DNA from: Candidula unifasciata
Taxonomy: Eukaryota; Mollusca; Gastropoda; Stylommatophora; Geomitridae
Direction of reading: 5' to 3'
DNA: 64,000 nt
NCBI GenBank assembly: GCA_905116865.2
Contig: CAJHNH020007667.1
Span: 682,212-746,211 of the forward strand
Positions within the stretch are counted from its first letter, which is position 1. Every line of letters begins with the position of its first letter. The translations under genes and the position numbers were made by a program. A model generated the notes under the pieces. It saw only the letters and a program-made list of their open reading frames with translations, ran no database searches and was not told the origin of the DNA. Below, one piece after another: positions 10,545 through 23,367 of the stretch.

Positions 10545-10640
10545 GCATATTAGTCGACTTTTACGACATGCTTTATGAAAGGCAATGGGTATATTCTTGT
10601 TTTCCCTATAATAGGACCACGGCAACCACACAGTGATACA
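10545..10640 (-). mobile_element. SINE-J fragment
   Basis: On the minus strand: CTATTATAGGGAAAAC, then AAAGCATGTCGTAAAAGTCG, the SINE-J core. It directly abuts the LINE fragment at 10170-10540. Confidence 0.5.
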
Positions 10641-10774
10641 TGATGATGATGGTGTTGAACTTATTCCAGCTGATGAAGATGAAAATACGTGTAGCCTTTT
10701 AGCCATGCTTGTATATTATATTTAATTGTTCCTAATCGTTGAACAGAAAACTGATGTTTCATCTGAAATTATTT

Positions 10775-10940
10775 GACTATCGATTACAGGATGTTGCAAA
10801 TCAATCCCAGCGTGTGTTGGCTTTTTGGGGTATATCTAGGCAATTTCATGTTCAGTTGTTTGCCACTGCTTTCTTAACAGTTAGCCGCTCCTTCATTTGA
10901 TGAAATCAGCGCATAGCGGTGTGCTTCAAATTGCCTGTTG
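10775..10940 (-). mobile_element. Family M SINE-like repeat, copy 2
   Basis: Minus strand reads GTGGCAAACAACTGAACATG, then AAATTGCCTAGATATACC and CAACACACGCTGGGATTG. These align with the copy at 13600-13800. Confidence 0.5.
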
Positions 10941-11257
10941 TTGACTTAAAAATGTACAGTCAGAATCATGCAACTGGGTTCGTAATCCCTAAGCAGAGTA
11001 AGAAAAAGGAGAAGACTAAGAAAGAGAATAATAATAATAATATGATACAGATAATGATAAATTGAATAATAAAAAGAATCATCATCATCATACTGTGCAG
11101 ATCTGATAAGGAGAACTCACCAGCAAGAGTTTTTTTGTGTGTCAAAATTCTTCTTATCTAGATAAGAGTTCAAGCATATGACAATTGCCCAGTAAAAACA
11201 AATTGTTCTTCCAAAAAAAAGTGTATCACATCTGTGAGTGCCAGCAATCTGAACTGC

Positions 11258-11357
<100 letters not shown>

Positions 11358-11594
11358 TCCTCAAGTCAGGTTCGTTTAGTAGTGTCTGCTATCATGCCAA
11401 ACGTGGACACTCACATCCTCTAATGAACGTAAAATTGTGATAACAGAGATGAATGCCTTAGAAGAACTGCAAAGTTTCATGGACAGATAGAATACGAATT
11501 TAAAAATTCAGACTACAGAAATAAAGCCGGTCTTAAAGGTCATACAAGAATAACAAAGGAAGTGGTTTTGTTACCTAACAAGAATGCCCTTGTA

Positions 11595-11730
11595 CTATCT
11601 GCCTCTGCGAGCCACACTGAAACATTACAATGGGTATAGAGCGAGGGGAAGATCTCGGAGAAAATGGAGTGATGGCATTAAGAACAGCCTTACAGAAATG
11701 AACATCTACCATTATAGTGCTATTGACATA
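11595..11730 (+). pseudogene. LINE C-terminal fragment (HYNGYRARGRSRRKW type)
   Basis: In one plus-strand frame: HYNGYRARGRSRRKWSDGIK, then NSLTEMN. The fragment at 41600-41700 reads YNGHRAKERPRRKWNHGIK, the same family. Both match the arginine-rich segment just before the end of several LINE ORF2 proteins. Confidence 0.55.
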
Positions 11731-11869
11731 GCTCATCAACGAACGTAACATCTCCCCCGACACTTCGCTGAGAGAAGAAGAAGAAGAATAAGAAGTGTGT
11801 GCTACAATACATTTCAAACTGTACTGGCATTTCATGTCGACTGCCAAAGTCTTACACCAGTATGATGAA

Positions 11870-12560
11870 CCAACCGAAAGCTTGTCACCATGGTCGTAAG
11901 GTAGTCGACTGATCTAATTTACCACCGCAGCGACAATACCAATAATCCTCACATCTTTAACAAATCACCATATCGTCTTGTCCCTGTCCGAGAACATCCG
12001 GTAAAGTGCAGCAGGGGAAGATCGAGGCCTGGAAGTCATGACCTAGGTCGGCCCACCTTCTCAGATTGTATAGGAATGGTAACGGGCTGAAACAATCGTC
12101 GATGAGGGATCTTTCTACTAATGATTGGTGGACCCCTGCTGTACATGCTCCCCTGTGAAGTTCTTCTTATTCTTAAAGAGTCACAATGTCCAAACGTCAG
12201 TAAACTATTCTCTATTGCCCCACTGCTGAAAGCATGTTGCAGCCAAGGATTTTGTTCGTTAGGCCTGTTTTCAGTATTTTCATTAAATGTGTGTTACTTT
12301 TGAGTCGATATATTTCAATCTTCCCCTCATATTTATCTCTGTATCCACCAAAATGTTTCAGACCGGCTGTGGCCTCAAGGCATATAGTTGGTAAAGCAAA
12401 ATCTGAGCAGGTTACTCAATTATTCATAACAACATTTTATGCTGCTGTTCTTGTGTGTATGTTGCGATTTTAAGTATTTTTGTTTTTGTTTTAGATAGGC
12501 TTACGGGCTAGATTAAACATTCCACCTTATTTCCTCTTTCCAAGTTTGCTTTCTAAAACA
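11870..12560. other. Unannotated stretch
   Basis: No repeat family or exon recognised. Confidence 0.4.
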
Positions 12561-12562
12561 CT

Positions 12563-12566
<4 letters not shown>

Positions 12567-12653
<87 letters not shown>
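12567..12653. repeat. (CT)n microsatellite
   Basis: Two CT runs separated by CTTTCTTTC. Confidence 0.95.
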
Positions 12654-12654
<1 letters not shown>

Positions 12655-13595
12655 ACCTCTCTGGGAAAAGTAAGACCTATTCATTGTCATACATGCTTTG
12701 TCCCAGAGAAGCTATTTAGGGTTCTCCATTCGGCAATGATCTGCCCCTGAACCCAAATAGAGAGCTCGAGGATGCTCCATTTAAGGTAATTCTTATCGAA
12801 GAGAATCTAGATTTGAAAAATTAAAATTTAATGGAATCTGTCAAGGCAGATTATTTATTTTTCTCTGACGTCGTAAAGGGGAGAAAAACATCCGCTTGAG
12901 AAAATAAGAAGCTGCTGACGTCTGCTTTCCTTTTTGGCTTTTGCATAATGCAAATGTTGCTCAGGTAGGCGATAGGGGAATTGAAAAAAAGACAAAAAAA
13001 ACCTCTTTTTTTCTTTTTGTTTTATTCCAGAATTATTTCAAGATGTCGAAGTCGATTTATTCCCGACAATCTTGATAGTTCCGGTTTTTGACATTCTCTG
13101 TGTGAACAGAAACGGCTGATTTATGGTGAGCAGTTAAAGAATGCCAAAATATATTTTGTATTTCCGTAGATTGTGCAGTCTGCTGGCTTGCTGACATACA
13201 AACGGAAATCAGGTTCGGTTAGAGTGGCAGTACTCCCTGTTTTCAACCATAATAGTCCTTGTTGTTGTTACTGTTTTCGTTTTTGTTTTTGAGTGTATGC
13301 TGTCAGAAAAACAAAAACTTAAATTGCTACGTTTTATCAAAATGTAGGAATAAGCTAGACAATAAAACATACACATGTCTGTATATCGTATTATTTGCAT
13401 GGTATTTCCCATTATTAGGAAGATGTCCCGTTTTCAGCTCAGAATGTTTTGTTGGATGTCCCTTTGTTAATTCAAGATATTATGGTCGCCCTAGTTTAGG
13501 TTCCGTCTACAACAAGCAAAACTAAATTTCTCCTCTTCATCTTTTCTGTGGACCCATTGCTGCTTTTCAGCGTCAGGTTTTAGTAAAGGTATCTG
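12654..13595. other. Unannotated stretch
   Basis: AT-rich DNA with several poly(T) runs. No motif or repeat family recognised. The overlapping short frames at 13209-13525 on both strands have no protein-like features. Confidence 0.4.
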
Positions 13596-13599
13596 GTGC

Positions 13600-13800
13600 A
13601 TGTCGGCTCTGTGGCTAAGTCGATGCGGACGCTTCGTAATGTCGGCCACGCGATTGTTTCGACAGTGGTATCAAGAAAGCCGACGGTCCAGTAACCAATG
13701 GCAAACTACTGGACGTAAATTTGCCTAGAAAAACCACACAACAGCCAGGGGCTGTTGCATGCCTTCCTGTGTGCTACGTAGAGGTTGATATTCACGGCCT
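13600..13800 (+). mobile_element. Family M SINE-like repeat, copy 3
   Basis: A tRNA-like head (TCTGTGGCTAAGTCGATGCG in the box A position) is followed by the core GGCAAACTACTGGACGTAAA and ACCACACAACAGCC. This is the best copy in the window. Confidence 0.6.
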
Positions 13801-13907
13801 CCTACTTGAGTTTATTCATCGCTTGTGTTGCAGACTACGGACTGCTTTCATTGTGTCTTAGTGACAGAACTCTTACATTGAGGGTTATAATATTAAAAGT
13901 GTCTCCA

Positions 13908-14113
13908 TGTGGGATGCAATTTTTGTTATTTCAAGCCCCACCCTGACTTCTGCCAGGGGCCCTGAATATAGCCGGGGCATAGATTTGGCCTTGCCATAGA
14001 AATGGCCTAACGGCTGATAGGGGTTCTGGGACCTCTCCACGGGGGGTCCTCAACCGCATGGTGGCACTTTGTTTCACGGAGTGTTTATCGCTTGTGTGAT
14101 GTCCTGGTGGGGG
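13908..14113 (+). mobile_element. Family C element copy 2
   Basis: Matches the family from GGGATGCAATTTTTGTTATT to GTGATGTCCTGGTGGGGG, with a duplicated TTGGCCTTGCCATAGAAATG-like stretch in the middle. The 3' end runs straight into a TACC microsatellite. Confidence 0.8.
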
Positions 14114-14116
14114 GTA

Positions 14117-14189
14117 CAACTACCTACCTACCTACCTACCTACCTACCTACCTACCTACCTACCTACCTACCTACCTACCTACCTACCA
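14117..14189. repeat. (TACC)n microsatellite at the 3' end of family C
   Basis: About 17 uninterrupted TACC units begin within a few bases of the family C terminus. Confidence 0.95.
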
Positions 14190-14327
14190 TTAAAGGTCAG
14201 CTGCATACTATAAGAATCAGACGGGTCTTTTTTATTGTCTTCGCGCCAGCTTTTATCCACTGCCGACTTGCTGCACCTGACGCACTTCAGGGAGTATTTA
14301 GCCAGATAAATTACACCAGAAATACGC

Positions 14328-14600
14328 CGTGGTGTAGCGGCTAGCCGCTCGCCTACAGATCCGAATGTTATATGTTCATGTCCTGGCTGAGCCAGATTTT
14401 TTTTTCAAAAATGACCTCATCTCCCAGGTTGACCCAGCAAAAATGTATACCAGGTAAAGTCCTGGGAAGTAAAGGCGGCTGTCGTGATGTTGACCATACA
14501 CCACCGAGTGCCGATTAATTTATAAAAAGTAGATTTAGCCCTATATGCCAAATACACCTGAAGGCATGGGAAAGGTTCCTTAACTTACTTTTTCTTCGAA
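14328..14600 (+). mobile_element. tRNA-derived SINE-B, near full length
   Basis: Head: TGGTGTAGCGGCTAGCCGCT (box A region) and TGTTCATGTCCTGG (box B position). A T-run linker follows, then the body CCCAGGTTGACCCAGC, GTAAAGTCCTGGGAAGTAAA, GGCGGC and CCACCGAGTGCCGATT. The end has GAAGGCATGGGAAAGGTTCC. The body is shared by at least ten other copies in the window. No coding capacity; depends on LINE machinery (known of SINEs). Confidence 0.8.
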
Positions 14601-15300
14601 TCTGATCCCACCTGTTTACCCAGAGCCTCGTTAGTCTGAGACTTCGAGGGCTTAGTTTTTCTGTGTGCATCACTTTAAATTATGGTCGACTTGAAACTCT
14701 TACGTGTCATTTGTAGTTACGTAGGGTGATATTAGACAGAATCAGGTGCCAAAGGTGCTAAAGGTGAAAAGGTACTGAAGGTGCTACCTTGTGTTGACGG
14801 TGCCAACACCATGCATGCAAGGCTTGGTGCTACCTGCAGTGGCTGCCTGCAATGATCTGCCGCGTCGTGTCTGTTTTTTCTAAAGGGGAAATAATTTGGA
14901 CATATGGTGCTAAAATTTTCTTCATTTTCACACACACACACACACAAGGAACTTGTTGGTCGAGTCGTTGTGCTGATGGGTCAGCTGAGGGGATTTATGG
15001 GTTATCGAGGGGTTGCAAAATTTGATACAATAGGATATTTGTGGCAAATGGGGCGAGTTTGGTGCCTCGGAATTAGGTGCCAGTGGCTCATGGTTTTACT
15101 TGTAGCTAGGCTGCAATATGTATGCGGTCTGATAAATTTGTGGCAAAGCATGGCTCTGTTGCTAGTATATAATATTTGTTATCGTCAAGTGGTGAGTGTT
15201 CCTTTCTACTGCTAAGTTGTTGTCTGATACATGAGTGGTCAAGCATTTCGTAGGTGTCTGCTAATAGTTGGTGTATTATCTTCTTTGATGATATTATTTG
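14601..15300. other. Unannotated stretch
   Basis: Contains a short (CA)n at 14929-14946 and a set of short direct repeats around AAGGTGCTA at 14750-14800. No exon recognised. Confidence 0.4.
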
Positions 15301-15309
15301 ACGAAGAAA

Positions 15310-15500
15310 TAGACCCGGCTCTCTAGCGTAGTTGGTTAAACCTGACATAGCGGTGACCTGGTGACGAACTCCTTGTGGTCCGGGTTCACTCCCGAGGGTA
15401 GGCAGAAAAGCCACATTTCTCCCGGATTTACGGTACCTATCATGAAATCGGGGCCGAAGGGTTGCCATTTCCATAGTATCGAGCTAAAAAGTTAACAACT
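15310..15500 (+). mobile_element. SINE-like tRNA-derived repeat
   Basis: CGTAGTTGGTTAAACCTG fits box A and CCGGGTTCACTCCCGAG fits box B. The downstream body is TTTCTCCCGGATTTACGG, then GGGGCCGAAGGGTTGCC and a poly(A) run at 15516-15530. Only one copy was noticed in this window. The minus-strand open frame across it is treated as incidental. Confidence 0.5.
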
Positions 15501-15839
15501 CATGGTTTCTGGATTAAAAAAAAAAAAAAAATAGAAAAACGTCGAAGAAATAGTGATTGGTACTTATCCGTAAAGACTACATAAATATTATTAGAACGTC
15601 TCCTGCAGCCATGGATGTCTTGTCTTCCTATGTTTCTCTTACCATAAATCATTCTATGTATCGCCAAATGTTCCCGTTTTACTTATTCTCATAATCTGAT
15701 CTTATAATTTTTACAACAGTAAACATGTTTTGAAATATTACCACATGATATATAGGCGAATGCTGAATGTAACAACCTATATGCAACATTTACCGTGCTG
15801 ACAATATGGTCAAAGTGAGAAATAATACTATGAGACAGA

Positions 15840-16100
15840 CTATGGGAACAACATCACGCATCCAGTTCATCAAGAAACCGAAGATTAGATGGTTTGGTTA
15901 TCTTGTTAAAATGCGGCCAAAACAATTACTGATATAGGCAGTACACATAAAAAGATCTGATATGAAACCAAGATGTCGCCCTAGACAAACATGGATTGAG
16001 GACATTAAAGAGCTTCTACACAGAGACGGAATGAGCAAAGCCATTGCTACCAGTCAAGCTATAGAACGCAAACTGCTCATCCCTATGCCGTTTAATGACG
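15840..16100 (+). pseudogene. LINE C-terminal fragment (RWFGYLVKM type)
   Basis: Visible in frame: RIQFIKKPKIRWFGYLVKMR, a stop, then KPRCRPRQTWIEDIKELLH and MSKAIATSQAIER. The pattern matches the end of the longer LINE at 51360-52848 (VKFIEKQRMKWFGHLMRM). One internal stop at TAG near 15936. Confidence 0.7.
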
Positions 16101-16244
16101 AAAGTGGAAACATATGATGGTAATGATAACGATTTGGTAGCCTTCAAAGCCTAAACAGCTGACACCGTTTCACGTTAAGGACACATCAGCAATATGGGCG
16201 ATGTGGTCAAAATCAGGCCGGTTCGTTCAATTACCAAGATATTA

Positions 16245-16390
16245 CTAGTACCCACTGCAGGTTTTATCGGTCTGTGAGTCAAGATCATTTTTTAAAATCA
16301 AATCTCCTAAATGTCGATTCGAACCTAAAAACTTGGGGAGCGGCAGACAAGAATTTAGCCTTTACGCCACTAGAGCTCCCATCTGACCCA
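16245..16390 (-). mobile_element. SINE-B head fragment
   Basis: Minus strand: CTAGTGGCGTAAAGGCTAAA (box A region), AGGTTCGAATCGACA (box B), then AAAAATGATCTTGACTC, the start of the SINE-B body. Confidence 0.5.
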
Positions 16391-16399
16391 GTGCTAGCC

Positions 16400-17590
16400 T
16401 GCTATCGACGCCAGCGGAGCCGGCGGGCATAACTGTTATTTCCCACAAGACATCCTTGCCAGCACTTCCCTCTGAATGTGAGCAAAATCTTCGGCAAATC
16501 TCCACTTCTCTATTCCCAACTGTAACCTTTACTTCTGAGTTGTGTCTGGACATCTGTGTCTGTAAAAACATGCAGTACGTCGCGAATTTCCATCGTTATG
16601 ATCCCCATGAGGCCGCCCAAACATCAGTTCAACATTGCGATTTCATGGAGTGAAATTGTGTCCTCGACCTCCCAGAGGAAATGGCCTATCACTCTTCTTT
16701 AGAATTTGTAACATTCTGCTTTAAATGTCAGGAGAGGAGACGCTTCACAAGTCAGATTAGTTGTAACACCAAGCTCGACGAACCCTTTTAGAGAGAATTT
16801 GACTCTTGACCTATGACACGAAGATGCAGATTTGAAAAAAAAAAAAAAACGTGCTTGTCAATATCTTCTCTTAGCTCGATATAAAGACAACATTAGATTA
16901 TTTGGCTTTTCGTTCTTTAGACATAGATAACAACAAATGCTTATATGTGTCTTTCTGCAATTCTAATGTGTGTTTGTCTTTTTTTTCCCCTAACAACTTT
17001 GAAAAATTCGAGGTTTTCAAATTTGCGAATGTCGAATGACACATTTCTTTGCTGACTCTCTTTGTTTACATTCGGGCTTTGCTTGCATTTTGACAAATTT
17101 AATTTAGCCAATTGTTTTCTCGGATAAATCCTTTCCCATTTTAGATCCTTTTCACAGCGTAACATACATTCAGAAAGTCCTTTTCTTGCAATATAATGCA
17201 AGACTGCATGTGTTTTCTTAAATAATTACTTATTGCATGTTTTTTTTTTTTTTTTTTTTTGCTGAGGCGCTTTAGGTTGATTGCTGATTTCTACAGTGGG
17301 AATTTCGACACCCAACAGAATACTTAAACCTTGAAAAACAATGACATGTATCAGTTTTCCTGGTTTCTCTGTTGCTTCTGACATTTCGCTTATCGACAGG
17401 CCAGGTTTGTACAAACTTAGTGGTCAATGTAAACAATGTGCATGCTTGTTTGGACAAAAAGGTGGGGTACAATATATCACATTCTGTATAGTTTTCCAAA
17501 TGGGATCTGTGGTGGCAAATGTTTAAAATAACACTACCATGATGAATAATACTTTTAAATGAGACACAACATTTTTTAATGTAAAAGTAA
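16400..17590. other. Unannotated stretch
   Basis: AT-rich, with poly(A) at 16837-16849 and poly(T) at 17241-17260. No family or exon recognised. Confidence 0.4.
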
Positions 17591-17594
17591 AGGA

Positions 17595-17830
17595 CAATTT
17601 ACACGCCTTCAGGTGTGTTGGGCATATAGGGCTAGACACTATATTTTTTTGACCAAAAGGCCCACGATGGATGATGCGGTCAACATAACACAGGTCGCCT
17701 TCACTTCCCAAGGCTTTGCCTTTACCCATTTAAGGCTATCCACTGGAAGCCGAGATCTTTATTTAAGACCGGCTACGATTGGATTTAAACCCACGACCTT
17801 CGAACCCGCACACGTCTAGCTGCGAAATCA
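17595..17830 (-). mobile_element. SINE-B copy, minus strand
   Basis: Minus strand reads GAACCTTCG-flanked box B (GGTCGTGGGTTTAAATCC), then GGGAAGTGAAGGCGACC, and ends with GCCCAACACACCTGAAGGCG. It ends about 170 bp before the CATA array. Confidence 0.65.
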
Positions 17831-18003
17831 TGTCAGCTCCCAACAATCAATGGGGCAAACAATAAACTACCTATACGGTTAAATGTAATAATTCCTTTTT
17901 TTTTTAAATCAGACTTTTTAAAGCAGTGAGATTCTTCTTCTAGTTCATCCGAAGACGTAATTGCGTTGTTCCCGTTTATAACATTGAAGCGATATTTAGG
18001 AAT

Positions 18004-19222
18004 GTATATATATATATATACATACATACATACATACATACATACATACATACATACATACATACATACATACATACATACATACATACATACATACATA
18101 CATACATACATACATACATACATACATACATACATACATACATACATACATACATACATACATACATACATACATACATACATACATACATACATACATA
18201 CATACATACATACATACATACATACATACATACATACATACATACATACATACATACATACATACATACATACATACATACATACATACATACATACATA
18301 CATACATACATACATACATACATACATACATACATACATACATACATACATACATACATACATACATACATACATACATACATACATACATACATACATA
18401 CATACATACATACATACATACATACATACATACATACATACATACATACATACATACATACATACATACATACATACATACATACATACATACATACATA
18501 CATACATACATACATACATACATACATACATACATACATACATACATACATACATACATACATACATACATACATACATACATACATACATACATACATA
18601 CATACATACATACATACATACATACATACATACATACATACATACATACATACATACATACATACATACATACATACATACATACATACATACATACATA
18701 CATACATACATACATACATACATACATACATACATACATACATACATACATACATACATACATACATACATACATACATACATACATACATACATACATA
18801 CATACATACATACATACATACATACATACATACATACATACATACATACATACATACATACATACATACATACATACATACATACATACATACATACATA
18901 CATACATACATACATACATACATACATACATACATACATACATACATACATACATACATACATACATACATACATACATACATACATACATACATACATA
19001 CATACATACATACATACATACATACATACATACATACATACATACATACATACATACATACATACATACATACATACATACATACATACATACATACATA
19101 CATACATACATACATACATACATACATACATACATACATACATACATACATACATACATACATACATACATACATACATACATACATACATACATACATA
19201 CATACATACATACATACATACA

Positions 19223-19254
<32 letters not shown>
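18004..19254. repeat. (CATA)n tract, about 1.23 kb
   Basis: A short TA run (18004-18020) is followed by about 307 uninterrupted CATA units and a final TATATG. No substitution was seen across the tract. Because the unit is four bases, long open frames appear in several frames (Met-Tyr-Val-Cys and Tyr-Ile-His-Thr repeats). None is a gene. Confidence 0.98.
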
Positions 19255-19255
<1 letters not shown>

Positions 19256-19743
19256 GAATTGCCTAATCGTGCATTTTTTATAATGCTTGCCTGCTGATCG
19301 ATAGGTTATGTTCTTTCATCTTCAAGGATGTCAACCTAAAAAAATCCCAGCCTTCAAGAGGGTTTTAAGATCGACCAAGCTTAGGAGGGGTACCATGCAG
19401 GGGCATTGGAACCTCAGCCAGTCCACACTTTGAGGGCCCACCCAAAAATTGATGTTGAGGGGCGGGGGGCGGGGGAGATGCTGACGTACGTGAAAAGGCA
19501 GTCTGTCAGCTCTTTTGTCCACCTAAATGAGACACTGAAACCGACATCCCCCCCCCCACCCCACCCCCCCCCCCCCCACCTACCCTCTCTCTTATTGGCA
19601 AACACCCCTATTCCATTTATTTCATAGTCGTCCTTCACCATTTTCTCTCTCTCCCCATTGTTTGTCATCTCACCTCTCACTCATTTTTATTTCTCCTGCT
19701 CACACGTCTCTCGCTCACATTGCTATCTTTGTCTCTCTTTCAG

Positions 19744-19781
19744 AAATCTTAAGCATACTATTATCTGCTCTAGAGGCAGAG
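19744..19781 (+). other. Candidate 38-bp micro-exon
   Basis: A strong pyrimidine tract and acceptor (TTTGTCTCTCTTTCAG) are followed by 38 bp and a textbook donor (GAG|GTAAGTGT). Two frames are open (ILSILLSALEAE in one, NLKHTIICSRGR in another). It could be a coding micro-exon, a 5'-UTR exon or chance. Confidence 0.3.
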
Positions 19782-20555
19782 GTAAGTGTAATACTGACGC
19801 TCACAACCCATACTGAAGCAACCTGGCTCTCACTGCAAACACGGCTAATCACACCTCATACGGAATCATTATTAGCTTACTTTGTATGTCTTTCTTTGTC
19901 CGTGTCCGGTCACTTGCATTTCATCAGCAACATAGTCGATACCGTATTTGTTTTTGCCTTTTGCTGGGAAGTCCTTCGTTTGTAAATCCTATGAAATCCC
20001 TTTTACGTGTTTTCCTCCCGAGATGTACAAAGGATCTTGTCTAATATGCTGCATGTAAGACTATTACTATGTATGTCAGTAAGACATTCTCATTTTTAAG
20101 ACTTCAGTTTCTTTTACATTAATCACGTAAATCATTTGTTCTTCCGCCATCTGACCCCAAATTAATATTGTTTTTATGAACTGATAATTATTATCAGGAC
20201 ACTCATTATATTTCGCATTTTTAAATGGAACCCGACATTTCGTTTTCCCAAAGCCGTACATACGGCCCATACTTTAAATGTTTTTTTTTCCCGGGCGAGT
20301 TTTTCATAATAAACAGTAGATTACCGCCTTCGTTATATCTCGAGAAAGGTGGCTTTCTTTTTTTTAAAAGTTGTGTGTGTGAAAGACATGACGTCATTAT
20401 GTTTGCTTCACATTTCGTAGCACTTCCCTATTCTTAAATCATTTGTTCACTAACTTATTTATTTACACCTACTGATATTGACATGGTGACGTATTTAATT
20501 GAAAAAAGAACATACATAGTTTATACGTTATCTACCTACCTGCCAACCAACCTAA
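19782..20555. other. Unannotated stretch
   Basis: If 19744-19781 is an exon this is intronic. No repeat family recognised. Confidence 0.4.
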
Positions 20556-20561
20556 TTACCT

Positions 20562-21250
<689 letters not shown>

Positions 21251-21529
21251 TCTGTTTGTTAGTATATTTATCTGTATATCAATCTATCTGTCGATCCGTC
21301 AATGCATTCACTGTCTAACTTCTAGTCAGCTGCAATCTTACCTGTATGTCTTTGCAGTGTCTGTCTGTCTATCTGTCCTCCAACGAACTTGCAATACAAA
21401 TTTAACTAAAATTACTTTTTTTTTTGACTAGCCAAGAGATACATATTTTCACATTCAGTCTACAGTTTTCTGTGTACAATGCGGGGCATTGTTTAATTGT
21501 GCTATTATATTTATTGTTTGTTATTAGTT

Positions 21530-22460
21530 ATTATTATGTACTGAAAGGAATGAACATACAATGTATCTGACATAATATGGGCTCAATTCTGATATAATTG
21601 TGCGATCATAATTATTATTATGTACTGAAAGGAATGAACATAAAATGTGTCTGACATAATATGGGCTCAATTCTGATATAATTGTGCGATCATAATTATT
21701 ATTATGTACTGAAAGGAATGAACATAAAATGTGTCTGACATAATATGGGCTCAATTCTGATATAATTGTGCGATCATAATTATTATTATGTACTGAAAGG
21801 AATGAACATAAAATGTGTCTGACATAATATGGGCTCAATTCTGATATAATTGTGCGATCATAATTATTATTATGTACTGAAAGGAATGAACATAAAATGT
21901 ATCTGACATAATATGGGCTCAATTCTGATATAATTGTGCGATCATAATTATTATTATGTACTGAAAGGAATGAACATAAAATGTGTCTGACATAATATGG
22001 GCTCAATTCTGATATAATTGTGCGATCATAATTATTATTATGTACTGAAAGGAATGAACATAAAATGTATCTGACATAATATGGGCTCAATTCTGATATA
22101 ATTGTGCGATCATAATTATTATTATGTACTGAAAGGAATGAACATAAAATGTATCTGACATAATATGGGCTCAATTCTGATATAATTGTGCGATCATAAT
22201 TATTATTATGTACTGAAAGGAATGAACATAAAATGTATCTGACATAATATGGGCTCAATTCTGATATAATTGTGCGATCATAATTATTATTATGTACTGA
22301 AAGGAATGAACATAAAATGTATCTGACATAATATGGGCTCAATTCTGATATAATTGTGCGATCATAATTATTATTATGTACTGAAAGGAATGAACATAAA
22401 ATGTATCTGACATAATATAGGCTCAATTCTGATATAATTGTGCGATCATAATTATTATTT
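21530..22460. repeat. 84-bp minisatellite, eleven copies
   Basis: The unit runs from ATTATTATTATGTACTGAAA to TAATTGTGCGATCATA. Copies differ mainly at one site (GTGTCTG versus GTATCTG), with private changes in the first and last copies. Because 84 is divisible by three, one minus-strand frame stays open for 319 codons as a 28-residue repeat. Without a splice or homology signal I call it a repeat. Confidence 0.9.
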
Positions 22461-22625
22461 GATGTTGAATGGCACACACACACAAAAACAACAACATTAT
22501 AATACTTTTATATGTGAAATGTAAAGGTGAATGCTTGGGGGGAGGGGGTGGGGGGGGGGAGGAGAGAAAAAGGGTGGGAGAGGGTGTATTCTGATACCTA
22601 ACAATTACAGGGGGAACAACCGAAC

Positions 22626-22976
22626 TCAGTTCTCGTTATGCCTAGTGGTACATGAGGCTTCAGAAAGGACTTTCCATGCTTTCCTATCCTGTGCAATCTT
22701 CAGTGCAGTCTTCCATGTCAGTTCACTTTCCATCGTTCGTCTCCATGCTGTTTTTGGGTGCCCCTGTTTTCTATTTCCCTCTGGTGTCCATGTGAGAGCT
22801 GTTTTGGCAGGTATATCAGGATTCATTCTCATAACGTGGCCAAACCATTTCCATTTTCTCTTATTTATCATACCGTCTAAAGTTTCTTGGTTTGTGAGCA
22901 TATAGTGTTCGACAAGTGTTTTACAGACTATTCGAAACTCATCGAGTGATGCGGTCATTGCCACCGCCACCGCCAT
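22626..22976 (-). pseudogene. LINE ORF2 C-terminal fragment
   Basis: A 116-codon open frame whose middle reads KRKWKWFGHVMRMNPDIPAK, then LTWTPEGNRKQGHPKTAWRR, and ends near AQDRKAWKVLSEAS. This is the conserved tail of animal LINE ORF2 proteins after the RT. The first dozen residues (Met-Ala-Val repeats) come from a GGCGGTGGCG-type stretch and are probably not original. 5' truncated; no catalytic residues. Confidence 0.75.
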
Positions 22977-23367
22977 AACTGTCTAATTAAATATCTTTTT
23001 TTCCCTTTTAGATAAAAGAAATTACTATCTTGCTGTCTTGAATGGGACGAAACCAAAGCACTGACCTGATCCGTGATTATGGTAATCATAACAGATGGCG
23101 AAACATGACTGCCTACGCTTGCCGACAGGCACATGACAACGATGACGATCCACTTTAGGCTAGGTCAACCTAGGAGTCTGGATATAATGTAAAGATTCTT
23201 CTCGAAGATGAATCAAACCCAGAACCACTGAGCCTGCAGCAGTTTACGGGACATGCTGCAGACTCTTGGAAAAATGGGTAGCAAATACATAAATTCCCCG
23301 TGTGGATTCAGGGGCTAAGTTCATTAGAACACGGGCATCATGTGAGCTGAATTACAGTGGATAGAAG

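Noticed and set aside
15106..15474. 122-codon minus-strand frame
   Set aside because: Its N-terminal part overlaps a tRNA-derived SINE in the other orientation and no motif is visible.
17833..19297. Open frames of more than 400 codons on both strands
   Set aside because: They are translations of the CATA microsatellite in different frames and have no other coding evidence.
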